DNA of 64,000 nucleotides, from contig JBOZIK010000001.1 in the NCBI GenBank assembly GCA_051453625.1, positions 67,812,626 through 67,876,625 on the forward strand. Reading direction: 5' to 3'. A model generated the notes under the pieces. That model did no database searches and was not told the origin of the DNA. It worked only from the letters and a program-made list of their open reading frames with translations. How positions within the stretch are numbered: the stretch's first letter is position 1; each line of letters begins with the position of its first letter. The position numbers were made by a program, and so were the translations under genes. The stretch is from Welwitschia mirabilis. Its lineage: Eukaryota; Gnetophyta; Gnetopsida; Welwitschiales. Shown here piece after piece: positions 1 through 11,600 of the stretch.

Positions 1-122
1 AAATAGACTAAATAAATTAAGTAATTTTATTTAATGATTAAATTAAATTACATATTATACAATTTTATTAGACTAATTTTAAGTCTTTAGCTTTAGATTT
101 AATTATATAGAGAGGTTTTATA
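1..122 (+). repeat. Element G, 3' tail of the left LTR (partial)
   Basis: The first 122 bases match 3548-3668 almost base for base, from ACTAAATAAATTAA to AGAGAGGTTTTATA. In both copies the match leads straight into a primer-site-like sequence, so this is the end of an LTR whose start lies left of the window. Confidence 0.75.
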
Positions 123-470
123 ATTTAAATACTAGAACGAGTTTGAATTTTCGAACTGTAGAATTTTTGGCTTGAGCATCAAAGCAAGTTTTAAAGTATT
201 TTCGACTGTAGAACTTTTGGAATGTTACAATTTGGTATTAGAGCTTTAAAGATAAAATATTACAACAGTAGAATTTTGGACTCTACATTTTAAAGTTTTG
301 CGACTTGAAAATTTTGAATTTTACATTTTAATATCAGAGCTATAGTAAGTTTGAATGATTTTTCAACTTGTGAAGTTTAAGTCTTTACATTACATTTAGA
401 GCATCAAATTTGAAGTTTTTCAACTATATAATATTTTGAATGTTTCATTTTGGTATTAGAGCCTAGGTTT
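123..470 (+). repeat. Tandem array of primer-binding-site-like units (element G)
   Basis: About six degenerate units of 45-70 bases follow the LTR end. Each joins a motif like TTTGGTATTAGAGC, the usual initiator-Met tRNA primer site of plant gypsy and copia elements, to a segment like AGTTTGAATTTTTCAACTGTAGAATTTTGG. Clear motif copies lie near 230, 335, 395 and 452. The same arrangement follows the second LTR at 3669-3838. Which copy was the working primer site cannot be told. Confidence 0.6.
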
Positions 471-980
471 CAAATTTACTAGAAACAACTGTGGTTAAGT
501 TGAAGAACTCTCTAGTGTAACTATTGTTAAGTTGATGATCTCACTTGGTATAACTATTGTTAGCTTTACAAATTCATTTGTTTTAACTATTTTAACATGA
601 TTTTATGATATGTGTAGTTGATTTCCATAGGAAAAGTATGGCTTCAAGAATGATGATGAACCAACCAAACTAAAGATCCAATGCTAGTTAACAACTTAGT
701 GGGTGAAGTTCATGAGCAAGTAATGATAAGAAAGATGAAAACTCTATTAAGAAAATGATAAATCAAGTTAAGAGGATGAATTCTACAACCTTCAAGGTAT
801 TAACAACATAGCAAATATAGAAGCATGACTTGTTTATATGCAAAATACATTAAGAATATTTATTTTTACTACCGAACAACTTGTTGTAGGAGAAACTTTA
901 TTGTGGGAATAAGTAAAAATAGAGTAATTTAAAGAAGTAAAATAATTATCAATTTCTAGTTTTGAGGACGAAACCTCTTA
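471..980 (+). pseudogene. Element G internal remnant (gag start fused to polyprotein end)
   Basis: Only about 500 bases separate the primer-site array from the polypurine tract, so almost all of gag-pol is missing. A possible gag start is the ATG at 638 (MASRMMMNQPN, then a stop). The sequence near 960-980 (GAGGACGAAACCTCTT) is the segment usual at the very end of Ty3/gypsy polyproteins just before the 3' LTR. Either a large internal deletion or a non-autonomous derivative would explain this. No domain is recognisable between the two ends. Confidence 0.5.
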
Positions 981-994
981 AAGAGGTGAAGAAA
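981..994 (+). promoter_or_regulatory. Polypurine tract of element G
   Basis: AAGAGGTGAAGAAA abuts the start of the LTR at 995 and follows the typical gypsy polyprotein tail. It is the expected plus-strand priming site. Confidence 0.6.
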
Positions 995-1329
995 TATCAT
1001 GTCCCAAATTTTAAGACTTAAGATTAAATATTTTAAGGCTAATAATTTATGCTAAATCTTGAATGTTTTTTTTATTTCTAATAGTTTTATGAATATTATT
1101 TTATACCTTGTCTTATGCATTACTCATTTTGGAAAATGTTAAAATGCTTAATATGTAGAGTTATTATTTTTATTTATTATTAAAACTATTATCATGTTAT
1201 AGAATGATTTAATTACTACTAATGTCTTATTATTGTTAATTATATAAGTTTAATTATTATTTATTATTTTTCTTGGTGGCCTAGTAATGTAACAGAAATC
1301 CCCACCATATAACCGCCCTCATTCATGAT

Positions 1330-1450
1330 ATTTTATCTTCATATGCAAGGAATTTTTGCTAACTTTCATTTATCTTTATATGCAAGGAATCTGTGCCAAC
1401 TTTCGTTTGTCTTTATATGTAAGGAATCTTTGCCAACTTTTATTTGTCCT
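1330..1450 (+). repeat. 37-base minisatellite upstream of LTR promoter, three units
   Basis: ATATGCAAGGAAT recurs at 1341, 1378 and (as ATATGTAAGGAAT) 1415, a period of 37, each followed by TTTGCCAACTTTCATTTGTC-like sequence. It ends about 40 bases before the TATA box. Confidence 0.8.
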
Positions 1451-1489
1451 CATATTCTTGTAACTCTTTACATTTTACTAAACCTTAAT

Positions 1490-1498
1490 TATAAATAG
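1490..1498 (+). promoter_or_regulatory. TATA box of element G LTR
   Basis: TATAAATAG matches the plant TATA consensus and is followed by a pyrimidine-rich stretch (TCCTTCTCCTCCTTTTCCC), as is common around retroelement transcription starts. Transcription itself cannot be seen. Confidence 0.5.
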
Positions 1499-3668
1499 GA
1501 TCCTTCTCCTCCTTTTCCCTCACTTTCATTTATGAAGAACCCTTGCTATCAAGTCTTGGAACCTGGGAAAGCTTTGGAGCCTTACAACCTTATGGAGGTT
1601 TTGAATTCTTCTTAAAAATCGGTATGGTTTATGGTTTTCATGAATTCTTTTCTGGTCTTATAGTCTTTTATCTTTATTATTATATGATTTTATGGTATTT
1701 CATCTCATTCTTGTATGGCTTATAGTCTTTCTTAATCTCTCATTTACTTCATGCAATTTTTATTATATCTTATATGTTCTAATTGAATCCTGCATCTTTT
1801 ATGAGTTTGAAATAAATATTTTCTTATGCATAACCTCACTATGATTCATCTTTAATGCTTAAAGCTTATTATTGTAACTAAATCATGTGACTCCAAGGGC
1901 TGAGCTACCTAAAGTGCTCCTATTAGCTATAGGAGTGGCTGTCAGTGTTTGGGTGGTTACCCATCTAGCTGTTGCATAATAGATGTGGCTTTAGGGGTTT
2001 ATCCCATCTTAGGGATTTCTATTGATCATAAGAATGATTCAATAAATAATGAATAATTAACATCCCTTTGATGGGACATATTGTTCATACTTTCCTTGAA
2101 CTTTCATGAGATTTGGATATTTTACTTTAATTTTTATATTTATTTGAGATTTTGGCCAAATGATATTCTTTGTGGATTCCTTCTTGTTCTCAAACCCTTA
2201 TCTTAAACCTTTCCATGGACCATACTGGGAACTGTGGAGGTACAGTTCTCATGCCATTCTTGCATGTGTAGGATCTAGCACGAAGATAACCTTTGGATGA
2301 GCCAGTTGCTACTGGTTAGATGGAGTGTTATTTTCATACTTATTGCATGTATTTATTTAAAGAACTTTAGATGTCTAATAGAATTGTATTATTTTAATGA
2401 ATGTGATTTTTGTGCTTAAATTCAAGTTAAGGATTTGTTATAAATGTATGAATTTATTTTCAATGTATTGAAAATATTAAAAGCATTTATTTAGATAAAT
2501 GTTATATGTCTATATGATATTTTATGAAAATTATAATATCTTACTTTAAACTATAGATTGGTTATTTAGGACTCATAAATCTAAGGCATATGATGTTAAA
2601 ACTATAAGATTACTTTATTATAGTAACTAGTTTTAAGTATTTCCTTAATAAAATGGTGAAGTTATTTGATGTGTGATCAAGTTTAATAAAAGTATAAACT
2701 TATGTCATTTATTAAATTTATAAAATGTAGTATAGCTTAATTCTAAATAAATGATATAAAGAGAAAAGGGGAGATTATAAAATCATAACGGTGACCTTTC
2801 TATCTACCGTTGGTTCATTTACCATTACATCAAGATGGCACTTATTAAATTAAAAAAAAGGCTCATTTAAAATATAACTGCCATCATATTATAATGATTT
2901 TTAGCAATGTAGGATTGATTCCTTCCAAGCCTACATGTATCCTTTTCCTCCCTTCCATGTAGTCAAATTTTTTTCTAACCTCCATATTTCTCTTAGTTGC
3001 TTTTATTGAATTTTTGCTTTTATGCCTTCTTTGTAAAATCTTAAATACGATTACCTTTTGCAATGTAATCTTGTTTGTACATTATCTTCCTCTCTTTTAT
3101 CCCTTTTCATCTTAGTGTTTTCCTTTTTCTTGTGCATCAGCTAGTTGTCCCTCCTCAAAAAACATATTCTTTTCCCAATTGTAATCAATAATTGTCTATT
3201 TGTTTGATAAAAGATTAAAGGTCTTAAAACATAACTTTTAAATAGTAATTTTATAAAAATGAGATTAATTATACCCTTTAAGGAAAAACCTAAGTGTTTT
3301 CAATCAAAAACATAGTCTGTTTTATTATTTTCTAATGTTTCGGTTTACTATTTCAAATTTTTTTTTTTTTTAAGAAAAAAATGTAAAAAAAGCTTGAAAG
3401 TAACTTCTAAGATGTCTTTTCATGGATCTGAGCTTAATCCATACCCATTAGGGTATAAAAGGGGTATTTCTAATAAAAAACACACTCTATTTTATCATTT
3501 TTAATTATTTTTAGTCACTATTGCCATTTGATGAATGAACAACATAAAACAGACTAAATAAATTAAAGAATTTTATTTAATGATTAAATTAAATTACATC
3601 TTATACAATTTTATTAGACTAATATTAAGTCTTCAACTTTAGATTTAATTATATAGAGAGGTTTTATA

Positions 3669-3838
3669 TTTTTAATACCAGAGCGAGTTTGAATTTTTCA
3701 ACTGTCAGATTTTGGGACATTATTTTTTGGTGTTATAGCGTCAATTTTATGGAGGTTTTTCGACTATAGAAGTTTGGGCTGTTATTTTTGGTATCAAAGC
3801 ATCGAGTTTGAAGATTTTCAACTGTAGAACTTTTGAGC
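3669..3838 (+). repeat. Second copy of the primer-site-like array
   Basis: After the complete LTR come AATACCAGAGCGAGTTTG, TTGGTGTTATAGCG and TTGGTATCAAAGCATCGAG, each joined to a TTTTTCAACTGTAGAA-like segment, as at 123-470. Similarity to element G stops at about 3838, where a different (Athila-type) gag relic begins. Confidence 0.6.
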
Positions 3839-5600
3839 TTTTAAATACAAGATAAATAACTTTTTCACAAGGTCTTTGAGCATTTTAAAGACTTACTAAA
3901 GAAAAGTATTTATAACATTACTTTAAGGCTTGAAGGTTATTGAGCTATTTCTATTAAGGACTAAGTGCATAGAGTAGGAAACTACTACAAATGATGAGTG
4001 GTGAAAAGTTTATATCTAAAGAGTAATATAAAGCATGGAAAACTTTGGAAAACATAGCTAATAGCTCTAAAAATTATAATATACCTACTAAAAATACTAA
4101 AGGAGGTAAATAAAACTTGAAAGATAGAGGGTAACGGATATATGAATTAGATAAGAAAATAGGCTTACTTAAGAAAGTTGATCACATCACTAAGAGATCA
4201 GATAAACTTAAGAATCTAAATTAAAAATAAGGGATTATATGTACTACATGTATTTCTAATAAGAATGAAATTAGTGAGTGTCCCTTTATTCATTTCTAGA
4301 AATACATAGTAAGTAAATAAGTAAATGTTATACAAGCTAAGAGGCTCTTTTTGCGAAAAAATCGTGATAATAGCAACCACTAAAACCATCATTTTCTTTT
4401 AGATATTTTTATGACTTAAATTCAAAAATCACCTCAGTTTACTGGATTTTCATGAAACATCATAAAAAATAAAACATTCACTTCATAAATACTCAATTTA
4501 TCTTATATTATAACTATGAATGTTCAACTAACTATTATTGACAAGTAAGATAAAATCCCTAGAAAATTAGTCCAATGTTGAAAATAAGGAATGAACTAAC
4601 TTTTTCAAACTATGATCTACACATTGACTATCCTTAATGAGAGAGAAAAGGATAAGATACTAGCCTAACTTATTGATAACCCAAAGGGTATAAACATTAT
4701 TAACAAATAAGGAGAGGTTAAGAGAGTTGATGCTATCTCACTTGGAGTTGGTACCTAGATAAACAAACATATCCAACAATCTAGAGGGGACTCTTCTACA
4801 TCTAATCCCTTACCCCAAGCCATAATCAAAACTAAGAAGATAAATAGGATGAATTAGAAAGATTTAAATATGAGGAATTATAAAAATATTCATTTCTGAA
4901 ATAGCTTACATCATTAAAAAAGACAAAGGTTTAAGAAAAGTACTTGAATATCTTTAAGGACATAAAAATGTTAACATACCACTTTTGGATGAAATTAAAC
5001 AAGTCCCATTTTATGTAAAGTTCCTTAGAGATATGTGCATGATAAAGAAAAAATATAAACTTTAAGAGAAGAGCCTTCTTAGCTTAGTAGGTAAGTGCTA
5101 TAGTTTAAACCAAAAACTTCCACCAAAGTTTAAATATCTTTGTTCCTTAATAATATCATATGTCATAGGAAATGAAAAGATAGAGAGAGCCTTCATATAC
5201 TTATGAGCTAGTGTGAACTTAATGCACTAATTTCTATACAAAGGAATTACAGTAGAAAAATTAAAGAAAACTAAAATCATATTGTAATTTGTTGAATAAC
5301 CAATCAAGACACTCATAAGAATAATTGAAGATGCCTTAACACAATTAATAGATATTATTACCTTATGAGTTTTGCAATCTTAGAGATGGAAGAAAACCTA
5401 ATATAACTCTTCCTTATCTTAAAAGAACCATTCTTATCCACTAGTAATGTATTTATTAATTAAATAAATGGAGCAATAAATATGTCATTGAGAATTATGG
5501 CTATAAAGTTATAAGCCTTTAGTGCATTGAAGAAGAATATCATGAATGACTTTGAGGATGTAAACTTAAGTAAGATTAATGGACTAGTACTTATGTAATA
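3839..5600 (+). pseudogene. Element H: Athila-type Ty3/gypsy gag-protease relic
   Basis: Conceptual translation gives, in order, pieces typical of Athila Gag: FKDLLKKS near 3880, then a segment resembling the SKTxEEAxELIENMA stretch near 4010-4090. VDAISLGVGT near 4720 corresponds to the conserved AISLRSGK motif. At about 4960-5060 comes a segment resembling INIPLLDAIKQVPxYAKFLKDLC. The protease active-site region is at about 5190 (ASVNL, with a stop where the Gly codon of LGASVNL should be), followed by diffuse similarity to about 5560. Many stops and frameshifts make it non-functional. No LTR or primer site of its own is visible. The same gene is represented by element D, 30 kb to the right. 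Confidence 0.7.
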
Positions 5601-6139
5601 CTTTAGCTATGAATTAATTAAAACTTTATCAAATACATCTCAAGAATGAACTTACCTTTATAAGCACATCCACAAAGACCTTTTTAAAGCTAATGACCTT
5701 GATTACTATATAATTTAAGGCATCATAAGGTTTCTAGTAAATTCTTGTCTAGGTGGATAAGGATAAACATTCTTTTAAAGTTAATGGCTAAGGCCTTAAA
5801 CTATTACATGAATCTATTTCCTTTTATTTCATATGAATGAAATAAACTACTAATTATTAAACTAACAAATTCTATAAATCAATTTTGTTAATTACTCATA
5901 ATAAAACATCATAACTATTTATAACTGTTTCATTAAAAGTCATTTCTCTTTATGTAATATTTAAATTATATTATGTTACATCAATCATGTGCATTCTAGA
6001 CGTAATTTTATTTACCTTAATATATAAATTATATTAATATCAAAAGTGTTTTCTATCATTTCAAATTATATGAATTATTATTTTCTTTGCTACTTTGTTA
6101 AAATATCCTATGCTCTGTTTGACTCCTGTATAAATCTCA
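5601..6139. other. Unassigned A+T-rich stretch
   Basis: It may be the decayed continuation of element H downstream of protease, but no motif is recognisable in any frame and no repeat links it to another part of the window. Confidence 0.4.
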
Positions 6140-7760
6140 ACATCATATCAAAGCATGCGTAACCATAAACATAACATGAATATGGGTTATGAACTTGATA
6201 CTAGCATAGAATGTGAAATAATTGATGAGTATATTTTTTTGATGCTCACAAATGAATTTAGTACTAAGATGTGATTACAAAATTAGAAGACATAAAGGGC
6301 ATGCATTGCCTATGTAACAAAAAATGCATAAGGACTATACCTTAAGGAATAAATGAAGCTTACTTGCTCAAACTACAATACTTAAAAGAATTGAAAACTT
6401 AAAGATTATCTGGATGAAAGGATATTTACAAAGAATAATAGTAAAGCATGACTAGCTAGGCTCAACTTAGTAATGAATGTCAGTGATGAATTTTATCCTT
6501 TGGTACATGATTTAAAAAAACCCAAAAAACTTTGAACATTCTTAAAGAATAAATTTAAAGCAAAAAAAAAAAAAGAAGAAAAAAGAAAAAAAGGACATCT
6601 AAGTAGCCATTGATTATTAAACACTTCACTCTTAAAGTGGGAGATCATGAAGATGCCACATATTTGAAAAATAAAATCATTAATATTAAAGCACAAATTA
6701 AGGAATAAAATGGTAAAGTGGATGAAAATATGATTAAGTTTTCTTTACTCTAGGTTTTGTCTTCAAAGTTCAATGTGTTTTACAAAGTATTAAAACATGC
6801 TAATAGATCTTCTTCATTTAACTAGTTAATAGGAAGATCCATCAAGACAAAATAAAATTGAAGAATAAGGAAGGTAAACCATTGTATAAATAGTTACATT
6901 TGAGTAAAACATGAAAGTAGGACATAGGAAATAAAAATTTTATAATAAAATGATTTATCGTTCTTAAAATCTTTACTTTAAAATTTTAAATCACTCAAAA
7001 AATAAAAAAAAATAATAATAATATGGAAGATAAGGAAAGTAAGGATAAGACTATTGGAATTGTAATCATAAGTGACATGATTCATTAAGAAGATTCCTTT
7101 ATAATATATATAGTAAATGACAAGACATGCTTCATAGATTTAAAACCATCAAATCACTTGGATAATAACAAGGGATATTTCACAAAGATCATGCCAGCCC
7201 CAAGCAATGGCACCACGCATGTAAGTATTAGTGATGAAATGAAGATAAGAATATACCACTTAGGAATTATGGAATTATCATTTTTTTAACTTGATGAATA
7301 CCATTTATATTCCAAATTGCAAATTGAATCTAATATTAGTTTAGTCTCTTCTTAAAGATGGCTATAAGAACAAATTCATTAAAAGAAAAAATGGATCAAA
7401 TGGTATCATAGAAAAAAAGGCATAACACACTAAACCAGTATAGAATGGTAGGATATTCCTTTTAAAAGTAAAAAGAATTAATTAAAAATAATTTTTAGCT
7501 ACTAAAATTGAGAAAGCAATGCTCATACAAATTTTAAAGCTTTAAAGAAACTACATCAAGTGAGTGGTGAAATTCCAAAACTTAAATTTGAAAAGATAGT
7601 TTGCCAAGCTTGTTAGATGCAAAAAATTCATTATAAACCATTAAATATTAAAAGAAAAACTATAGGTATGAAATAAGTAATCTATATTAATTTATATGGA
7701 CCATTGCTAGTTTTTTCCTTGAAAATATTATCAAAATTTAAGATATGTTAATGTTAGAAG
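6140..7760 (+). pseudogene. Element J: Ty1/copia gag-protease-integrase relic
   Basis: Order and motifs are those of a copia polyprotein on the + strand. Gag-like helices are at about 6400-6900 (ARLNLVMNVSDEFYPLV, then a segment resembling LKMGDHEDATY). A zinc-knuckle-like WNCNHK lies near 7055. A protease C-terminal signature is near 7295-7350 (YIPNCKLNL, then SLLKDGY). The GAG-pre-integrase zinc-binding region is at about 7540-7640 (LHQVSGEIPKL, then IVCQAC), and the integrase start near 7690 (INLYGP in place of TDLCGP). Reverse transcriptase and RNase H are absent. Frames are broken throughout and no LTRs are identified. Confidence 0.65.
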
Positions 7761-8109
7761 GATCATAATTTATACCACATGTAAAAGGATGTAGAACCAC
7801 TTTAATCAGCTAGGTGTTAATTCATAATGTCTTATCATAATAATTATTAAAATATGCATTGTTGCAAAGCTCTTTTAAATGTTTATTCTTTATTTTCTCC
7901 TTTGCTTATTGCAGTTTTAGGTAGATCCTTCCAAATAATTTCATTTATAGATTTCTTCAATTGGTATTAAAGCCAAATCTATTAACTATTATTTAAAAAT
8001 TATAGATACATTAAGGTTTTAATGTGAAATCCTAATCAATTTATGAATTGATAGATTCAGCCCTCTCTAGCCCTGCTAGTATAGAAATTAATGTTATTAG
8101 TATAGAATT
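7761..8109 (+). other. Junction region with an orphan primer-site-like motif
   Basis: TTGGTATTAAAGCC at 7961-7974 resembles the initiator-Met tRNA primer site, so the bases before it could be the end of another LTR, but no second copy of that LTR exists in the window. Nothing else is recognisable before the truncated LTR that starts near 8110. Confidence 0.35.
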
Positions 8110-8538
8110 CTCAGCCATCAACATAAGATACTCTCTAGTTGCATTTGTCTATATTTTGTTTGATGTATCTTATAGCCTATGTTGGTTAGGGTTAAGTGAC
8201 AGTTTTTTGTAATCAATCTAATGGATAATCTTCATGACAAGAAGATTAGTAGTCAAATATATTCATTATTTAGAGTTATTCTATTTAAATTTCATCTATA
8301 AGCATTACATTAGCATTCATCATACATTGTATTTCTACATTGTTCTTGTTTCATCTACTTAATCAAAAAAGACCAAAAATACTTTGTTAAAGTCAATTCC
8401 CTAATTTCTAGCCTAGTGCCTCTGACGAATTATAACATTCTAGTTAACTCTTATTTATAGTAGTGTGTGTTTTGTACAAGCAATTGTGATTTATAAGATT
8501 TGCTTAAGGACTTAAGAATTGTGTAAATTCCCACTACA
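8110..8538 (+). repeat. Element B 5' LTR (3' third only)
   Basis: From about 8115 to 8538 the sequence aligns with 34940-35351: TGCATTTGTCTATATTTTG, the TTTGATGTATCTTATAGC segment, GCCTAGTGCCT and the ending CCACTACA. The first 800 bases of the LTR are missing; copia-derived relic sequence lies there instead. Confidence 0.75.
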
Positions 8539-8544
8539 ACATTT

Positions 8545-8562
8545 TGGCATCATTACCAGGGA
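8545..8562 (+). promoter_or_regulatory. Primer-binding site of element B (tRNA-Asp type)
   Basis: TGGCATCATTACCAGGGA lies six bases after the LTR end. It differs from the Athila-type site TGGCGCCGTTGCCGGGGA only by transitions. Confidence 0.8.
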
Positions 8563-8997
8563 AGGCTGCAAGGATGGTAGAGAATTATTCCTATCTAGTT
8601 AAGTACCTTAAATTTCAATTTAAGTTATTTATCTAAATAGCATTGCATTTCTATTCTAGATATTACAAGTTTATTTTTTGCAATTTTTATTTCAGTAGTA
8701 TTAATAAGCCCTATCATCCTCTCTATTGTTTAGATGACGGTACAGACGATGGCATATAATCCATGTTTTTTATTTTTATTTTTCAGAATAAGGTTTTCTA
8801 CTTTTTAGTAGTGTAACAAAGTTAAAATCATTCTCTCTGCAATCTAGAAAACTAAGTGGATAACTGTCATTTCTATTTCTTTTTTTTTCATAGTTCATTT
8901 TTTCCTGTTATTGTAAAATATCTGTTGGTCATATTTTGTATCATCTAGACGACTGATAAGATGAAAAAATTATGCATTTTCTAAGTGTTAAGAATCC
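8563..8997 (+). other. Element B leader, left of the copia insertion
   Basis: Non-coding leader aligned with 25774-26250 of element A. It carries two copies of the family palindrome-like motif (around 8711-8750 and 8941-8960). It ends at the AATCC target site of element K, and the leader resumes at 20166. Confidence 0.6.
8993..8997. repeat. Target-site duplication AATCC, left copy (element K)
   Basis: AATCC directly precedes the terminal TG of K's left LTR and recurs at 20166-20170 directly after the terminal CA of the right LTR. Confidence 0.85.
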
Positions 8998-10287
8998 TGA
9001 AAATAGTGGATCAACCATAGAGGAGGGTGAATAGGTCTTAAAACCAATTTCTATACTCTTCCAAACCTGTAAATAAAATAAATAAATATGTAAAACACAG
9101 CTGCAAGATATTTTAATGGTGGATAGACACCACCCTTCAACCCCTTAGACCTTCTGTCCCTAGCTGACATATATTAATTTCAAAGATTGGTTTTTAGGCT
9201 CATCAAAAACCTATTTCAACATTAGAGGATTTTAAGGCTAATCCTCAACCACAAAAGAAAGGAAGTAAGATGGATGTAAAGATGCAAAAATTTATTCTCA
9301 GTGGTGCAACAATATTTTCTTCATAGAAGATGTAAAAATAGCTTCAACTAGAAATCTAAACTTATAGCTTGTTTAGATACAATGCTAGAATAATATAATA
9401 GTTTTTCTTTGTTTATTCATTGGTATCATACAAAAGGTGCTTTTCTTTTGATTAGAAGGAAGCTTAAATAATGAAAGTGCATAAGGTAACTGTTTGAAAA
9501 AAGCGAAGCAAACCATTGTAAGATTTCACGCTTTTTGATGAACCATTAAAAATGTAATAGTTATAGTTGTACTTTGTATGATTGACCTCGATACAATACT
9601 TGGTCTCTCGGGTATCCAGTCGCCTTTCTTTCTTATTTTCAGTCACCCTTGGTTGCCACAGATTTCTTATTATAAAATAGATGCATGTTCGGTTGCCCTT
9701 ATGAAGGTATGTGATCAATCTTTATTTGGTTACCCTTACTTTAATGACTCGATTGACCTTGTGAGGGTAGATTCTAGGTAGTATGCGATCACTCATAGCT
9801 AGTTGTTTGGTCATTCTTGCTATCAGGAAACTCAAGATTCACTGGTTGTCATGTGATCACTTGTTTGTAACTTATCATTTACCCATTCTGTCATCAGACT
9901 AAATTCAGCAGATTGTAACGCGGTCGCCTGTGTCTTTTTAGTAGTTGCCCACATTTGCCCCAACTTTTACATACAGGTTCTTACTGGGTCACCCAAATAG
10001 ATTTTCACAGTCGCCCATGCTGGAATTGATCTTCTTCCTGATGTAGTAGCTCGGTCGCTTAAAAGGATAATCTTGGTCGCCCGTCCTGCAACTAGTCTTT
10101 TTCTTGATGTATTAGTTTGGTCAGCCAGTGTGATAGGTGTGATCACCCAAACCTGAAGTAGTTTCACAGTTCTTAATAGGTCGGTCACCCACTTTTAGGA
10201 ATAGGTCGTCCATGCTAGAAAATCTCTATATAATTAACCAATTAAAAAAACTTGTTAATTTAATCAAATGATAATGAGTTCTCAACA
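8998..10287 (-). repeat. Element K 3' LTR
   Basis: This 1290-base LTR begins TGAAAATAGTGG and ends TGAGTTCTCAACA on the + strand. It aligns along its whole length with 18809-20165 at roughly 85 percent (estimated by eye). It contains many spaced GGTCGCCC/GGTCACCC-type motifs between about 9580 and 10225 and keeps more CpG than the other copy. Small open frames inside it are not genes. Confidence 0.85.
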
Positions 10288-10300
10288 AACTTCCCCTTTG
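10288..10300 (-). promoter_or_regulatory. Polypurine tract of element K
   Basis: On the - strand CAAAGGGGAAGTT abuts the LTR start TGTTGAGAAC. A second purine run, GTTAGGGGGAGA, lies about 40 bases upstream (10339-10350), a doubling like that described for Sireviruses. Confidence 0.75.
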
Positions 10301-10644
10301 TCATTAATTGATGAAAAATAATAATTTGACATATGGGTTCTCCCCCTAACTCATTTAACTTCGTAATCAATTAAATTTATAGGAGTTTTGCATGAAGAAG
10401 TTTAGTAAACATCAAAGAGATGTTCATAATGAAAAAAACTTCTTGTATTAATAAAAAAGGTTGGATTACATCATGCGAAGTACAGTGCTTCAATAATGCA
10501 TAAAAAGTAATAAAAAGTAATAACAGAAGTATAAATTATTCTTTCCTTTTTTGACAAAATCAAGGACAGGGAATAAAAAAAAACTAGAAAAAAATAACGA
10601 ACCCCAAAGACTCAATCTGACTCATAGAACTCAGCATCCTCACT
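10301..10644 (-). other. Element K non-coding spacer between extra ORF and 3' LTR
   Basis: No frame is convincing here. It holds the second polypurine-like run at 10339-10350 and is otherwise featureless. Confidence 0.5.
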
Positions 10645-11600
10645 TTAAGAGGTGTTAGCCACTGGAGTACCATTGGTGATGAGAGCTTCTTTGATATAAC
10701 AATTCTGTGAGTCAATACGAAACAGAAGATGAAGAATCTCTAGAGTTTGAGAGCCCTTGATCTTAGGCTTGGATGGAGTAATTGGTTCTTCAAAAATATG
10801 CATCTTGGACAAAGTAGCATGATCAATAGGCCACATGGTCTTCTGAATCTCTTTCCTAGCTAGATAAGAAATTTTAAAGTGATGACAAATTCATGTGATA
10901 AGAAAGGGATATAGCAAGGCACACTTTTGTGAGTCTAAAGCTAATTGGCCATGTGATTAAGCATGATATCAGGAGCATCAAGATCTCTTTTCTATCTAGA
11001 GTGTAAAGAAGGAACCCTATAGTTGGAGAGCTCATCTCTATGCCTAGTAACTAGCAAAAAGTTGTAAGACATGATTAGATGCAGAAGACGAAACTGTGAA
11101 AGAAGTTGTGAAGCTTTGAGAGTCTTCTTCCAGGTAACATGTGTGCCACAAACATGTTGAGTGGCAACGTCCTTTTCTTCAAAAGGCTCAGCCATGGGTC
11201 ACTATTCTCCCCAGTTCCCTTGAGGTAACCCAGTAAGGGAAGTTATGAGGTCCGCAGTAACGTGCATCTCATGGCCAAAAACTGAAGTAATGAAAGTAGA
11301 TTGAGAAGCATCAAATCTAGCGTTGGAATAAAATAACCTGGTCACCAGAGGGTAGCGGGTGTCAGACACATGGAGAAAATAACCCCAGTTGACCTCTTCC
11401 AGCAAAGTCTGGATCTCCCTCAGGCTTAGAAATTGCACAGGCTCACAGGTTTTTTCCAAAGCTATGGGGCTAGTTTCAAAATGCTTCTCAAAATGTGAAA
11501 GTTGCTCACTGCTCATCCTTGAGAAAACATAACTTGGTGGTTTGACAACGGCCTCCTTTCTTCTGTTTCTAAAGCCCTTTCCTGGCTGCTGAGAAGCCAT
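10645..11600 (-). pseudogene. Element K extra ORF after pol (plant transposon-domain protein), broken
   Basis: This lies downstream of RNase H and upstream of the polypurine tract, where Sireviruses carry an env-like ORF. The first part is a 132-codon frame starting MASQQPGKG at 11600 and including VNWGYFLHV, TRLFYSNARFD, VFGHEMHVTADLI and SLTGLP. Two tandem stops (TAG TGA, around 11199-11204) interrupt it. The same frame then continues for 67 codons (10992-11195, with RHRDELSNYRV). Frameshifts lead to a piece resembling ALPYGMLITRIxEHF and on to 10645. The pattern matches the widespread plant retroelement domain called putative plant transposon protein (Transposase_32); I recognise it by eye only. 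No function is established. A start upstream of MASQQP is unlikely because other frames close there. Confidence 0.65.

Larger units (their letters stand above)
995..3668 (+). repeat. Element G, complete long LTR
   Basis: This 2674-base LTR begins TATCATGTCCCAAA (TA where TG is usual) right after the polypurine tract. It ends before a primer-site-like sequence, and its last 120 bases repeat positions 1-122. It contains a promoter-like TATA box at 1490 with a 37-base minisatellite upstream, and a gypsy-LTR-like stretch at 1895-2020. No coding frame is convincing; the short open frame at 1543-1725 lies just downstream of the TATA box and is probably leader. Confidence 0.7.

Noticed and set aside
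123-470. Possible CRISPR-like array (regular repeats and spacers)
   Set aside because: Units are degenerate, unequal in length and contain tRNA primer-site motifs next to an LTR; the setting is a plant genome.
6493-6696. Phe-rich 67-codon frame on the - strand
   Set aside because: Antisense of a poly-A/Lys stretch in the copia gag relic J.
9464-10188. Several small open frames in K's 3' LTR (both strands)
   Set aside because: They lie in non-coding LTR with spaced GGTCGCCC motifs and are not conserved in the other LTR.
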